This document shows, piece after piece, positions 43,881 through 55,615 of a stretch of DNA of 64,000 nt. Location of the stretch: assembly GCF_021044825.1 (NCBI RefSeq), contig NZ_JAJNOC010000012.1, forward strand, positions 1 through 64,000, written 5' to 3'. The notes under the pieces were generated by a model. The model had not been told where the DNA came from and did not search any database. It worked only from the letters and a program-made list of their open reading frames with translations. Within the stretch, counting starts at the first letter, position 1. Every line of letters starts with the position of its first letter. The position numbers were made by a program, and so were the translations under genes. This DNA is from Massilia phyllostachyos. GTDB taxonomy: Bacteria; Pseudomonadota; Gammaproteobacteria; Burkholderiales; Burkholderiaceae_D.

Positions 43881-45089
43881 TCAGGAGCTCGCCTGTTCGA
43901 CCAGCCTCCGGTTCTGCACCTTGTTCAGCTTCGGATACACGACCGGAATCGTCAGCATGGTGCTGGCCGCCGCCATCAGAAGCAGCGCGGTGAAGGTCTC
44001 GCTGGTGATGATCTGCTTGTCCAGCAGGATGTTGGCGAAGATGATTTCGATCAGGCCCTTGGTCTGCAGCAGCCAGCCGATGATCGAGGCTTCGCCCTCT
44101 TTCCAGCGCAACACCTTGCCGGCCATCCGCGCGCCGAGCAGCTTGCCGCCGACCGAGGCGACCAGCAGCAGGCCGGCCACGAAGAACACCGAGTAACTTC
44201 CCATATTCCATTGCGTGCGCAAGCCGGTGCTGAGGAAGAATACCGGCATCAGGACCAGCAGCACGGTCTTGAACAGCGAATCGAGCTTGTCCTGTTCGAA
44301 CCAGCCCGCATCCATCACCACGCCAGCCAGGAAGGCGCCGACCATGAAGTGCAGGCCGGCCCAGTCGGCGCCGAAGCTGCAGACGATCAGCCAGAACAGG
44401 GCGACGTACCAGCGGTCGCCGCCCGGGATGCGCGCCATCAGGCGGCGGAACAGGAAGGTCAGCACGACGAAGGCGGCGAGGAAACCGAGCTGGCGGCCGA
44501 CCCGGTTCCAGTCAAGCAGGATCAGGGCCAGCACGCCCCAGATCGCGACGTCGTCCAGGCTGGCGTAGCGCAGGATACGCTGGCCCATGGGCTGGCGCAG
44601 GATCGCCAGCTTCTCCATCAACAGCACCAGCACCGGCAGCGCGGTCACGGCGCAGGCCATGCCAATGCCGAGCGTGAATTGCCAGTCGGCAGCCTTGACG
44701 CCCATCCAGCCCTCGTAGTTCAACAGGAGCGCGGCGGCCGCACAGCCGAACAGCAGCGGCATCCCGAGCGACAGGCCGGCCGTGGTGACGCTTTCGCGGC
44801 GGTGCTGCCAGGCCTTCTTCAGGTCGAGCTCCATTCCCGCCAGCATCACGAACAGCATGACGCCCCACCACGCAATGCCGTTCAGGCTTTTCACCACGTC
44901 CGGGTTGAACACGAAGGTGTGATAGTCGGGGAAGACCGCGCCCAGTACGCCCGGTCCCAGCACGATGCCCATGATGATCTGCACCACGACCAGGGGGGCG
45001 AAATAGTCGGTCCTGCCGAGCCGCCAGACCAGGTAGGGCGCGACGAAGATCAGCAGCATCGCGAGCAGGAAGATTTCTGTGGTGTTCAT
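43881..45089 (-). CDS. Cation:proton antiporter (CPA2 family)
   Basis: A 402-residue inner-membrane protein with 11-13 predicted helices, beginning MNTTEIFLLAMLLIFVAPYLVW. Landmarks are QIIMGIVLGPGVLG, LFVMLAGMELDLKKAW, YASLDDVAIWGVLALILLDW (the Asp pair of the ion site) and FMVGAFLAGVVMD. It lacks the cytoplasmic TrkA-N domain of KefB/C, so only the membrane part is present. The ion (Na+ or K+) is unknown. GGAG precedes ATG 45087-45089. Confidence 0.9.
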   Translation of the reverse strand: MNTTEIFLLAMLLIFVAPYLVWRLGRTDYFAPLVVVQIIMGIVLGPGVLGAVFPDYHTFVFNPDVVKSLNGIAWWGVMLFVMLAGMELDLKKAWQHRRESVTTAGLSLGMPLLFGCAAAALLLNYEGWMGVKAADWQFTLGIGMACAVTALPVLVLLMEKLAILRQPMGQRILRYASLDDVAIWGVLALILLDWNRVGRQLGFLAAFVVLTFLFRRLMARIPGGDRWYVALFWLIVCSFGADWAGLHFMVGAFLAGVVMDAGWFEQDKLDSLFKTVLLVLMPVFFLSTGLRTQWNMGSYSVFFVAGLLLVASVGGKLLGARMAGKVLRWKEGEASIIGWLLQTKGLIEIIFANILLDKQIITSETFTALLLMAAASTMLTIPVVYPKLNKVQNRRLVEQASS

Positions 45090-45169
45090 GGTGTCTCCAA
45101 GGATCTTTTTATCTCATGCATCGTCAGCAGGCCCGAAAGCCTACGTAAGATTGGTCTACAAAACAATGA

Positions 45170-45183
45170 TTGGAAACGATACC
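45170..45183. promoter_or_regulatory. LacI-type operator O1 (distal)
   Basis: TGGAAACGATACCA, a CG-centred 14-bp palindrome. Its centre is 175 bp upstream of O2, a spacing that could allow looping. It lies in the 304-base spacer before the sugar ABC genes. Confidence 0.7.
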
Positions 45184-45302
45184 ACTCATCATTTTCTTAA
45201 GACAAGTGCTGGTTAAAAATAAATTGTTACCGCGACCAGCGCCGAATAAAACTTGTCGGCTCAACAGCAAAACTGTGCAAGAATCCAGATTGCAATATTT
45301 GT

Positions 45303-45331
45303 TTGACCGAGATTTCACCCGGTGCTATAGT
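45303..45331 (+). promoter_or_regulatory. Sigma-70 promoter of the sugar ABC operon
   Basis: TTGACC (45303-45308) and TATAGT (45326-45331), spacing exactly 17. Transcription would start near 45338, just before operator O2. Confidence 0.8.
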
Positions 45332-45344
45332 CGGGCAAAGCCGA

Positions 45345-45358
45345 TGGTAACGTTTCCA
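45345..45358. promoter_or_regulatory. LacI-type operator O2 (promoter-proximal)
   Basis: TGGTAACGTTTCCA, a CG-centred palindrome just downstream of the predicted transcription start, where bound repressor would block initiation. Confidence 0.8.
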
Positions 45359-45393
45359 ACTTACCAAAAAACATGGCGGATAACGGAGACACG

Positions 45394-46644
45394 ATGTTCA
45401 CAGTACGCACCCTGGCGGCAGCCTGCGCATGGCTGTGCGTCTGCGCGCCGGCGCTCGCCGCAGCGGCCGCCGTCGCGCAAGCGCCCAGGGCCGAGGTGAT
45501 CCACTGGTGGACCTCGGGCGGCGAATCGGCCGCCGTCAAGCAGGTGGCCCAGGCCTACCGCGACGCCGGCGGCGTCTGGGTCGACACCGCGATCGCCGGC
45601 GGCGACCAGTCGCGCGCCGTCACCATCAACCGCATCGTCGGCGGCAATCCCCCCACCGCGGCCCAGTTCAACACCTCCAAGCAGTTCCTCGACGTGATCG
45701 AAGCGGGGATGCTCAACAACGTCGACAAGGTTGCGCGCGCCCAGAACTGGGACCAGATGCTGCCGGAGCCGATCGTCGACGTCATCAAGGTGGATGGCCA
45801 TTACTACGCCGTGCCGCTGAACATTCACATGCAGACCTGGTTCTGGTATTCGAAAGCCGCTTTCAAAAAGGCCGGCATCGAAAAGGAACCGGAAAGCATG
45901 CCCGAATTCTTCGCCGCCCTCGACAAACTCAAGGCGGCCGGCATCATCCCGCTCGCCCACGGCGGCCAGTCGTGGCAGGAGACCGTGCTGTTCTCGGCCA
46001 TCCTCGCCAATATGGGCGGCAAGGAGCTGTACCTGAAGGCGATGCGCGACCGCGACCAGGCGACCCTGCTCGGGCCCGACTTCCGCAAGGTCATGCTGGC
46101 CTTCAAGCGCTTGAAATCGTACGTCGACGCCGGCTCGCCCGGCCGCAACTGGAACGATGCCACCGCCCTCGTCATCAGCGGGAAAGCCGGCTTCCAGGTG
46201 ATGGGCGACTGGGCGAAGGGAGAATTCACCAACGCGCGCCAGATCGCGGGCCAGCACTACGGCTGCATGGCCGGCTTCAATGCGGCGACGCCCTACCTGA
46301 TCCAGGGTGACGTGTTCGTGTTCCCGCAGACCGACAGTGCACAAGCCGTGCGCGCGCAGCAGCTGCTGGCAAAAGTGGTCTCGCAGCCGGACCTGCAGGT
46401 GACCTTCAGCAAGCTGAAGGGATCGATCCCCGTGCGCACCGACGTGAATGCCGCGGAACTCGACGTCTGCGCCCGGAAGGGCATCGAGATCATGAAGGAC
46501 CGCGGCCGCCAGGCCGGCGTCACCGAGGTCTACCTGACGCCGGACCAGAACGGCGCCATGCAGGACGTGCTGACCGCCTACTGGAACACCAACATGCCGG
46601 TCGAGAAGGCCCAGAAGAGCATCGCCAACGCACTCAAATACTGA
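45394..46644 (+). CDS. Sugar ABC transporter substrate-binding protein
   Basis: A 416-residue periplasmic family-1 solute-binding protein. The signal peptide is MFTVRTLAAACAWLCVCAPALA. The mature start AEVIHWWTSGGESAAVKQVAQAYRDAGG and VGGNPPTAAQFN resemble the glucose/mannose binder GtsA of Pseudomonas rather than maltose binders. YAVPLNIHMQTWFWYSKAAF and QVMGDWAKGEF line the sugar site. GGAG lies six bases before ATG 45394. Substrate inferred: glucose or a beta-glucoside, from motif and neighbours. Confidence 0.9.
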   Translation: MFTVRTLAAACAWLCVCAPALAAAAAVAQAPRAEVIHWWTSGGESAAVKQVAQAYRDAGGVWVDTAIAGGDQSRAVTINRIVGGNPPTAAQFNTSKQFLDVIEAGMLNNVDKVARAQNWDQMLPEPIVDVIKVDGHYYAVPLNIHMQTWFWYSKAAFKKAGIEKEPESMPEFFAALDKLKAAGIIPLAHGGQSWQETVLFSAILANMGGKELYLKAMRDRDQATLLGPDFRKVMLAFKRLKSYVDAGSPGRNWNDATALVISGKAGFQVMGDWAKGEFTNARQIAGQHYGCMAGFNAATPYLIQGDVFVFPQTDSAQAVRAQQLLAKVVSQPDLQVTFSKLKGSIPVRTDVNAAELDVCARKGIEIMKDRGRQAGVTEVYLTPDQNGAMQDVLTAYWNTNMPVEKAQKSIANALKY

Positions 46645-46650
46645 CCCGCC

Positions 46651-47526
46651 ATGCTCGCCTTCCGCGCCAACAAACTGACCCCGCACATCGCCTTGCTGCC
46701 GATGGCGCTGACCGTGCTGGTCGCCTACATCGGCGCCGCGCTGTGGACCTTCAAGACCTCGTTCACCGCCTCGCGCACCTTCGCGTCGGACAACTTCATC
46801 GGCGCCGCCCAGTACGTGCGCCTGTTCGACAACGAGCGCTGGCTGCTCTCGCTGCACAACCTGGCCGTCTACGGCGTCTGCTTCATCGTCGCCTGCATGG
46901 TGCTGGGCTTCCTGCTGGCCGCCTTCATCGACCAGAACGTCAGCGGCGAGGGTTTTCTGCGCACCGTCTTCCTCTACCCGTATGCGATGTCCTTCATCGC
47001 CACCGGCCTGGTATGGCAGTGGATGCTGGCGCCGGGCGCGGGCATCGAGGGCGCCGTGCAATCCCTCGGCTTCGAGGGCTTCCGCTTCGACTGGATCATC
47101 GACCAGGAGCTGGTCATCTACACCATCGTCATCGCCGCCGTGTGGCAGGCCTCCGGCCTGGTGATGGCGATGATGCTGGCCGGCCTGCGCGGGGTCGATC
47201 CGGAGATCTACAAGGCCGCGCGCCTGGACGGCATCCCGGCCTGGCGCGTCTACCTGCAAATTGTGCTGCCGATGCTGGGGCCGACCGTCGCCACCGTGTT
47301 CCTGCTGCTGTGCACCGCCGTCGTGAAACTCTACGACGCGGTGGTCGCCATGACCGGCGGCGGACCGGGCACGGCGAGCGAGGTGCCGGCCAAGTTCATC
47401 ATGGATCACCTGTTCCTGCGCTCGAACATCGGCCTGGCCTCGGCCGGCGCGGTGACCCTCTTGATCCCGGTGCTGGCCCTGCTGGCACCTTACGCCTACG
47501 CCCGCAGCCGGAGGAAACGCGCATGA
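46651..47526 (+). CDS. Sugar ABC transporter permease (first)
   Basis: A 291-residue MalF/GtsB-type inner-membrane permease with about six helices, e.g. IALLPMALTVLVAYIGAALWTF, LAVYGVCFIVACMVLGFLLAAF and VVKLYDAVVAMTGGGPGTAS. The EAA loop contacting the ATPase is PEIYKAARLDGIPAWRVYLQIVLPMLGP. It starts six bases after the binding-protein gene and overlaps the next permease by ATGA. Confidence 0.94.
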   Translation: MLAFRANKLTPHIALLPMALTVLVAYIGAALWTFKTSFTASRTFASDNFIGAAQYVRLFDNERWLLSLHNLAVYGVCFIVACMVLGFLLAAFIDQNVSGEGFLRTVFLYPYAMSFIATGLVWQWMLAPGAGIEGAVQSLGFEGFRFDWIIDQELVIYTIVIAAVWQASGLVMAMMLAGLRGVDPEIYKAARLDGIPAWRVYLQIVLPMLGPTVATVFLLLCTAVVKLYDAVVAMTGGGPGTASEVPAKFIMDHLFLRSNIGLASAGAVTLLIPVLALLAPYAYARSRRKRA

Positions 47527-48413
47527 GCGACATCACCCTGCCGGCCGCTCCCATGCCCATCGAGTCCGCGCCTGCCGCGCGCCGCAAAAAGCGCCTCAGT
47601 CCCGCGCGCATCGGCGTCTACGCCTTCCTGTTCAGCGCCGCCCTGTACTTCCTGCTGCCGCTGTACGTCATGATCATCACCTCGTTCAAGTCGATGGACG
47701 AGATCAGGAACGGCAATGTGTTCGCCCTGCCGGTGTTCGCCACCACCGCACCGTGGCAGGACGCCTGGAACAAGGTGAGCGGCGGCTTCTGGAATTCGGT
47801 GGCGATCACGGTGCCGAGCACCATCATCCCGATCCTGCTGGGCGCGATCAACGGCTATGCGCTGTCGTTCTGGAAGCCGCGCGGCGCGAACCTGCTGTTC
47901 GGCGTGCTGCTGGCCGGCGCCTTCATTCCGGTGCAGGTGATGATCTATCCGCTGGTGTGGATGATGGCGCGCGCCGGCGTGTTCGGGTCCCTGCCGGCGA
48001 TCGTGCTGGTGCACGTCATCTTCGGCATGCCGATCATGACCCTGCTGTTCCGGAACTACTATGCCTCGGTGCCGCACGAGCTGTTCCAGGCCGCTCGCAT
48101 CGACGGCGGCGGCTTCTGGCGCATCTTTCTGCAGGTGATGCTGCCGATGTCGCTGCCGATCATCGTGGTGGCCGCCATCATGCAGGTCACCGGCGTATGG
48201 AACGACTACATCCTCGGCCTGGTGTTCGCGGGCCGCGACAATGCGCCGATGACGGTGCAGCTGAATAACGTGATCAACACCACCACCGGCACCCGCCTGT
48301 ACAACGTCAACATGGCCGCGACCATCCTGACGGCCGCGCTGCCGCTGGCGATCTATTTCATTTCCGGCCGCTGGTTCGTGCGCGGCATCGCGGCCGGCGC
48401 AGTCAAAGGGTAA
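47523..48413 (+). CDS. Sugar ABC transporter permease (second)
   Basis: A 296-residue MalG/GtsC-type permease. The cytoplasmic N-tail precedes helix GVYAFLFSAALYFLLPLYVMIITSFKSM, and the EAA loop is PHELFQAARIDGGGFWRIFLQVMLPMSLP. It ends with FISGRWFVRGIAAGAVKG, the usual family tail. It is translationally coupled to the first permease; the ATPase gene follows after four bases. Confidence 0.95.
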   Translation: MSDITLPAAPMPIESAPAARRKKRLSPARIGVYAFLFSAALYFLLPLYVMIITSFKSMDEIRNGNVFALPVFATTAPWQDAWNKVSGGFWNSVAITVPSTIIPILLGAINGYALSFWKPRGANLLFGVLLAGAFIPVQVMIYPLVWMMARAGVFGSLPAIVLVHVIFGMPIMTLLFRNYYASVPHELFQAARIDGGGFWRIFLQVMLPMSLPIIVVAAIMQVTGVWNDYILGLVFAGRDNAPMTVQLNNVINTTTGTRLYNVNMAATILTAALPLAIYFISGRWFVRGIAAGAVKG

Positions 48414-48417
48414 GCCC

Positions 48418-49479
48418 ATGTCGAACGTCCACCTGCGCAAACTGTGCATCACCCGCGGCAGCAACCAGATCATCCGCGACCTCGACCTGCAGGTCGCGCC
48501 GGGCGAATTCCTGGTGCTGCTCGGGCCATCCGGCTGCGGCAAGTCGACCCTGCTGCACAGCATCGCCGGCCTGATCGACCTGGCCGACGGCGCGATCGAG
48601 ATCGGCGGCCGCGACATGAGTCATGCCGACCCGAGCGAGCGCGGGATCGGCATGGTGTTCCAGTCGTATGCGCTGTACCCGACCATGACGGTCGAGAAGA
48701 ACATGTCCTTCGGCCTGCGCATCTCGGGTGCGCCGAAAGCGGAAATCCAGCGCCGCGTGCGGCGCGCGGCGGAGATGCTGCAGCTCGAATCGCTGCTGGG
48801 CCGCAAACCCGCCCAGCTCTCCGGCGGCCAGCGCCAGCGCGTGGCGATCGGCCGCGCCCTGGTGCGCGAAGCCGGCGTCTACCTGTTCGACGAGCCGCTC
48901 TCGAACCTGGACGCCAAGCTGCGCGCCGAGCTGCGCCGCGAGCTCAAGCTCCTGCACGCGGCGCTCGGCTCGACCATGATCTACGTGACCCACGACCAGG
49001 CCGAAGCCATGACCCTGGCCACCCGCATCGTCGTGATGCAGGGCGGACGCATCCAGCAGATCGGCACCCCGGCCGAGGTCTACGAGCGTCCGGCCAACCG
49101 TTTCGTCGCCGGCTTCCTGGGCTCGCCCTCGATGAACTTCGTCGACGGCCAGCTGGACGGCGCGCTGGAAGCGCAGCGCCGCTTCAGCGCGGGGGCCTTG
49201 AATATCACCCTGGCGCCGGATTGCGTCGCGCCCGCCGGCGCCGTGACCCTGGCGGTGCGGCCGGAAGACATCCACCTGGTCGACGACGGTCCGCTGCAGG
49301 CGGGCGTGACCCTGGTCGAGCCGATGGGGAACCACCAGGTCGTGTGGCTGGACTGCGGCGGCCACACCCTGTCCGCGATCGTGCACGATGCGCGCGCCCT
49401 GGCCCCTGGCCAGGCGGTGCGCTTCGCCATCGATGCGGCGCGGATTTCGCTGTTCGGCCAGGACGGGCGGCGCCTGTAA
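48418..49479 (+). CDS. Sugar ABC transporter ATP-binding protein (MalK/UgpC type)
   Basis: A 353-residue ATPase. Walker A is GPSGCGKST, the Q-loop lies in GIGMVFQSYALYPTMTV, and the signature is LSGGQRQRVAIGRALV. Walker B is VYLFDEPLSNLDAKLRAELR and the H-loop YVTHDQAEAMTLA. A C-terminal MalK-type TOBE regulatory domain follows (about residues 235-350, VTLAVRPEDIHLV). It energises the two permeases. It is followed by 88 bases and the lacI-type gene. Confidence 0.95.
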   Translation: MSNVHLRKLCITRGSNQIIRDLDLQVAPGEFLVLLGPSGCGKSTLLHSIAGLIDLADGAIEIGGRDMSHADPSERGIGMVFQSYALYPTMTVEKNMSFGLRISGAPKAEIQRRVRRAAEMLQLESLLGRKPAQLSGGQRQRVAIGRALVREAGVYLFDEPLSNLDAKLRAELRRELKLLHAALGSTMIYVTHDQAEAMTLATRIVVMQGGRIQQIGTPAEVYERPANRFVAGFLGSPSMNFVDGQLDGALEAQRRFSAGALNITLAPDCVAPAGAVTLAVRPEDIHLVDDGPLQAGVTLVEPMGNHQVVWLDCGGHTLSAIVHDARALAPGQAVRFAIDAARISLFGQDGRRL

Positions 49480-49567
49480 AGAACCGTAAGTACCATGCCG
49501 GCGGCCGGCAATTGCAGTATGCTTGAGTGTTTTTCGACTAAACCGTTTATTTGATCAGGAATCGTCA

Positions 49568-50611
49568 GTGGCAACCATCAAGGATGTAGCGCGTCTCGCC
49601 GGCGTCGGCCTGGGCACCGCCTCGCGGGTGGTCAGCGGCAAGGGCTCGGTGTCGCCGGCGACGCTGGAAAAGGTGCGCAAGGCGATCGACGAGCTGGGCT
49701 TTCGCCCCTCGCACGCGGCGCGCGCCCTGCTGTCCGGCACCAGCCGCATGGTGGGCGTCTACATCCCGGTCCTGAGCGGCACCTTCTACACCCCGATCCT
49801 GCAGATCATCGACACCGAGCTGCGCGCCGCCGGCCTGCACATGGTGGTGGCCTTCGGCGTGGGCCTGGGCGATGCGCGCCGCCAGGCGGTGGAGGGCATC
49901 GAGTTCCTGATCGAGCGTGGCTGCGACGGCATCATCATGATGACCAGCGCCCTCGCCGACGAGGACCTGGCCGGCCTCGGCGCCAAGCGCCAGCAGATCG
50001 TGGCGCTGAACCACGAGTTCAGCACGCTCCCCGAACAGTGCTTCACGGTCGACCACGCGCTGGGCGGACGCCTGGCCGCGCGCACCCTGCTCGACTACCG
50101 GCACCGCGACATCGCCGTCATTTCGGGACCGGCGGCGCTGGCCGACAACGTGGCGCGCGTCGACGGCTTCATGCGCGAACTGGAAGAAGGCGGCATCGAC
50201 ACGAGCAAGCTGTGGGTGGCGGAAAGCGACTTCTCGCCGGCCGGCGGCTGGGCCGCGGCCAAGGAGCTGATCGAATCCGGCCACGCCTGCAGCGCCCTGT
50301 TCTGCGCCAACGACGAGATGGCCGTGGGCGCCCTGTCCTACTTCCAGGAGGCCGGCGTCAGCGTGCCGCGCGACCTGTCGGTGATCGGCTACGACGACAC
50401 GCCCAGCGCCGCGTTCTCGGCCCCGCGCCTGACCTCGGTGCACATGCCGTGGCGCGAGATGACGCTGAACGGCATCAACGCCCTGCTGAACCGCTGCTAC
50501 GACCTGCAGCGCCCGGTGTCGCGCACCTTCCCGGTGACGGTCACGCTGCGCGCCTCGCTGGCCAAGCTGGATGCTCCGGCATCGAAAGCGACCCGGAGCC
50601 GCAAAAAATGA
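49568..50611 (+). CDS. LacI-family repressor of the sugar regulon
   Basis: A 347-residue regulator. The helix-turn-helix and hinge are ATIKDVARLAGVGLGTASRVVSGKGSVSPATLEKVRKAIDELGFRPSHAARALLSG, followed by a periplasmic-binding-protein-like sugar domain with SGPAALADNVARVDGFMRE and CANDEMAVGALSYFQEAGVSVPRDLSVIGYDD. GTG 49568 was chosen because AGGA lies eight bases upstream and the domain starts there. A TAAACCGTTTA palindrome (49539-49549) just upstream may be an autoregulatory site. Matching operators occur at 45170, 45345 and 50662. Confidence 0.94.
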   Translation: MATIKDVARLAGVGLGTASRVVSGKGSVSPATLEKVRKAIDELGFRPSHAARALLSGTSRMVGVYIPVLSGTFYTPILQIIDTELRAAGLHMVVAFGVGLGDARRQAVEGIEFLIERGCDGIIMMTSALADEDLAGLGAKRQQIVALNHEFSTLPEQCFTVDHALGGRLAARTLLDYRHRDIAVISGPAALADNVARVDGFMRELEEGGIDTSKLWVAESDFSPAGGWAAAKELIESGHACSALFCANDEMAVGALSYFQEAGVSVPRDLSVIGYDDTPSAAFSAPRLTSVHMPWREMTLNGINALLNRCYDLQRPVSRTFPVTVTLRASLAKLDAPASKATRSRKK

Positions 50612-50613
50612 CA

Positions 50614-50652
50614 CCTCCGGCGCCCTTGGCCGGAGGCCCGGCCTATTTTTTT
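50614..50652 (+). terminator. Terminator of the lacI-type gene
   Basis: CCTCCGGC (50614-50621) pairs with GCCGGAGG (50629-50636), and an alternative GGCCGG/CCGGCC stem overlaps it; a T-run at 50645-50652 follows. Confidence 0.8.
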
Positions 50653-50655
50653 AGC

Positions 50656-50684
50656 TTGCAGTTGGAAAGCTTTCCAAATATTCT
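50656..50684 (+). promoter_or_regulatory. GH1 promoter with an embedded LacI operator
   Basis: TTGCAG (50656-50661) and TATTCT (50679-50684), spacing 17. The spacer holds the perfect palindrome TTGGAAAGCTTTCCAA (50662-50677), so repressor and polymerase would compete directly. Confidence 0.78.
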
Positions 50685-50711
50685 TGCATCAGGTCTTCAC
50701 ACATACACACC

Positions 50712-52079
50712 ATGACAACAGCAAACGCTCACGAGCCGGCCGCCCCCCAGCGCGGCGATTTCGCCCCCGACTTCTTGTGGGGCTGCGCCACCTCCTCTTA
50801 CCAGATCGAAGGCGCGGGCCAGGAGGACGGCCGGGTCGAGTCGATCTGGGACCGCTTCGCCGCCACCCCGGGCAAGGTCAAGGACGGCTCGAGCGGCCTG
50901 GTCGCCTGCGACCATTACCACCGCTGGCCGGAAGACTTCGACATCGGCCGCGACATGGGCCTGAACGCCTACCGCTTCTCGATCGCCTGGCCGCGCATCT
51001 TTGCCGAAGTCGGCGGCAAGCCGAACGAAAAGGGGCTGGATTTCTACTCGCGCCTGGTGGACGGCATGCTGGAACGCGGCCTGCAGCCCTGGGCCACCCT
51101 GTACCACTGGGACCTGCCGCAATTCCTGGAAGACCGCGGCGGCTGGAACAACCGCGCCACCGTCGACGCCTACCTCGCTTTTGTCGACGCGATGACGCGC
51201 CGCCTGGGCGACCGCGTCCAGCACTGGATCACCCACAACGAACCCTGGTGCACTTCGATCATCGGCAACTTCGAAGGCTGGCATGCGCCGGGCAATACCG
51301 ACTTCAAGACCGCGCTGCAGGTGGCCCACCACGTTCTGCTCTCGCACGGCAAGGCGGTGCCGCTGATCCGCGCCAACGTCCGCAACGCCAAGGCCGGCAT
51401 CGCCCTGAGCCTGCACCCGGTGCGCCCGGCCAGCGACTCGCCCGAAGACCTGGCCGCGATGGCGCGCCACGACGGCCTGCGCTACCGCTGGTTCCTCGAC
51501 CCGCTGTACGGCCGCGGCTACCCGCAGGCGACCCTCGACATCATCGGCGACGCCGCACCGACCATGGAGCCGGGCGACCTGGAAGCGATCGCCGTGCCGA
51601 CCGATTTCCTGGGCGTGAACTACTACTTCCCCGAGACCATCAAGAACGACCCCGGCCACGCGCCGCTGGGTGCGCGCGTGCTGCCGCCCGCACCGCAGGC
51701 CGAGACCACTGCCATGGGCTGGGAAGTCGCGCCGCAGGGCCTGGCCGAACTGCTGCACCGGATCGAGAACGACTACCACCCGGGCCCGATGTACATCACC
51801 GAGAACGGTTCCTGCTACACCGACGAAGTGAGCGCCGACGGCGAGATCGACGACGTCGAGCGCCGCCGCTACCTGCAGACCCACCTGGCCGCGCTGCGCG
51901 CCGCCATCAGGGACGGGGTGCCGGTGAAGGGCTACTTCGCCTGGAGCCTGCTCGACAACTTCGAATGGGCGGAGGGCTACCTGAAGCGCTTCGGCCTGAC
52001 CCACATCGACTATGCCACCCAGGAACGGCGCCTGAAGAGCAGCGGCAAGTGGTACCGCGGCTTCCTGCGCGGCGAATAA
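50712..52079 (+). CDS. GH1 beta-glucosidase
   Basis: A 455-residue cytoplasmic (beta/alpha)8 enzyme with no signal peptide. Hallmarks are FLWGCATSSYQIEGA, the acid/base Glu177 in THNEPWC, and the nucleophile Glu364 in YITENGSCY. NAYRFSIAWPRI and GYFAWSLLDNFEWAEGY also match GH1. It should split imported cellobiose or other beta-glucosides to glucose. It is the first gene of a probable GH1-GH3-glk-MFS operon, under its own LacI-controlled promoter. Confidence 0.95.
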   Translation: MTTANAHEPAAPQRGDFAPDFLWGCATSSYQIEGAGQEDGRVESIWDRFAATPGKVKDGSSGLVACDHYHRWPEDFDIGRDMGLNAYRFSIAWPRIFAEVGGKPNEKGLDFYSRLVDGMLERGLQPWATLYHWDLPQFLEDRGGWNNRATVDAYLAFVDAMTRRLGDRVQHWITHNEPWCTSIIGNFEGWHAPGNTDFKTALQVAHHVLLSHGKAVPLIRANVRNAKAGIALSLHPVRPASDSPEDLAAMARHDGLRYRWFLDPLYGRGYPQATLDIIGDAAPTMEPGDLEAIAVPTDFLGVNYYFPETIKNDPGHAPLGARVLPPAPQAETTAMGWEVAPQGLAELLHRIENDYHPGPMYITENGSCYTDEVSADGEIDDVERRRYLQTHLAALRAAIRDGVPVKGYFAWSLLDNFEWAEGYLKRFGLTHIDYATQERRLKSSGKWYRGFLRGE

Positions 52080-52114
52080 GCTATCCCACAATAAAACGAA
52101 CAGCGAGACACCCG

Positions 52115-54618
<2,504 letters not shown>

Positions 54619-54622
<4 letters not shown>

Positions 54623-55587
54623 GCCTGCGCCTGCTCGCCGACATCGGCGGGACCAACGCCCGCTTCGCCCTGCAGGAGCCGGGGCAGAACACGTTTGCCG
54701 ACATCGAGGTGCTGGCCTGCGCCGACTATGCCACCCTGGGCGAGGCGATGCGCGCCTATCTCGGCAAGGCGGCGTCGCGCGGCCTGGCGGTGGCGGACCT
54801 GCGCCAGGCCGCGCTGGCGATCGCCAACCCGGTCGAGGAAGACCGGGTCAGCATGACCAACCACCACTGGAGCTTCTCGATCGAGGCGCTGCGCGACGAG
54901 CAGGGCCTGGAGACGCTGCTGGTGGTGAACGACTTCGCGGCGCTGGCGATGTCGCTGCCGCATCTGAAGGAGGATGGGCGCGAGCGCATCGGCGGCGGCC
55001 TCGAACTGCCGAACCGTCCGATCGGCCTGATCGGCCCCGGCACCGGCCTGGGCGTCTCCGGCGTGATTCCGGCGGACGGGCGCTGGATCGCGCTGGCCAG
55101 CGAAGGCGGGCACGTGAGCTTCGCGCCGGCGAACAAGGACGAAGTCGCGATCCTGGAAGCGCTGTGGAGCGAGTACGGCCACGTGTCGGCCGAGCGCCTG
55201 CTGTCGGGGATGGGACTGGAACTGATCCACTGGGCCTTGAACGGCGTACGCACCGATGCGCCGTCGATCACCGGCGCCGCGCTCGACGGTTCCTCGGCCG
55301 GATGCCGGCGCACGGTCGAGACCTTCTGCGCCATCCTGGGCAGCGTCGCGGGCAACGTCGCGCTGACCCTGGGCGCCACCGGCGGCATGTATATCGGCGG
55401 CGGCATCGTGCCGCGCCTGGGCAAGCTGTTCACCGAGTCCAGTTTCCGTGCGCGCTTCGAGGACAAGGGGCGCCTCAGCCCCTACCTGGCGCGCATCCCG
55501 ACCTACCTGGTCACCGAGCCGTATCCGGCATTGCACGGCGTGTCCGCGCTGCTGGACGATCAGATCGCGCCGAACCGGGGCGCTTAG
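54619..55587 (+). CDS. glk: Glucokinase
   Basis: A 322-residue ROK-independent Glk-type kinase phosphorylating glucose released by the glucosidases. The phosphate motif is LLADIGGTNARFAL. Further landmarks are DFAALAMSLP, GLIGPGTGLGVSGV, the glucose-binding EGGHVSFAP, and GGMYIGGGIVPR. ATG 54619 overlaps the GH3 stop. The MFS gene follows 28 bases later. Confidence 0.95.
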
Positions 55588-55615
55588 CAATACCACAATA
55601 ACGAACGGAGACATC

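Noticed and set aside
45361..47409. A 682-codon minus-strand frame opposite the sugar ABC genes
   Set aside because: Antisense to four clear motifs of the binding protein and permease; His/Asp/Gly-rich shadow.
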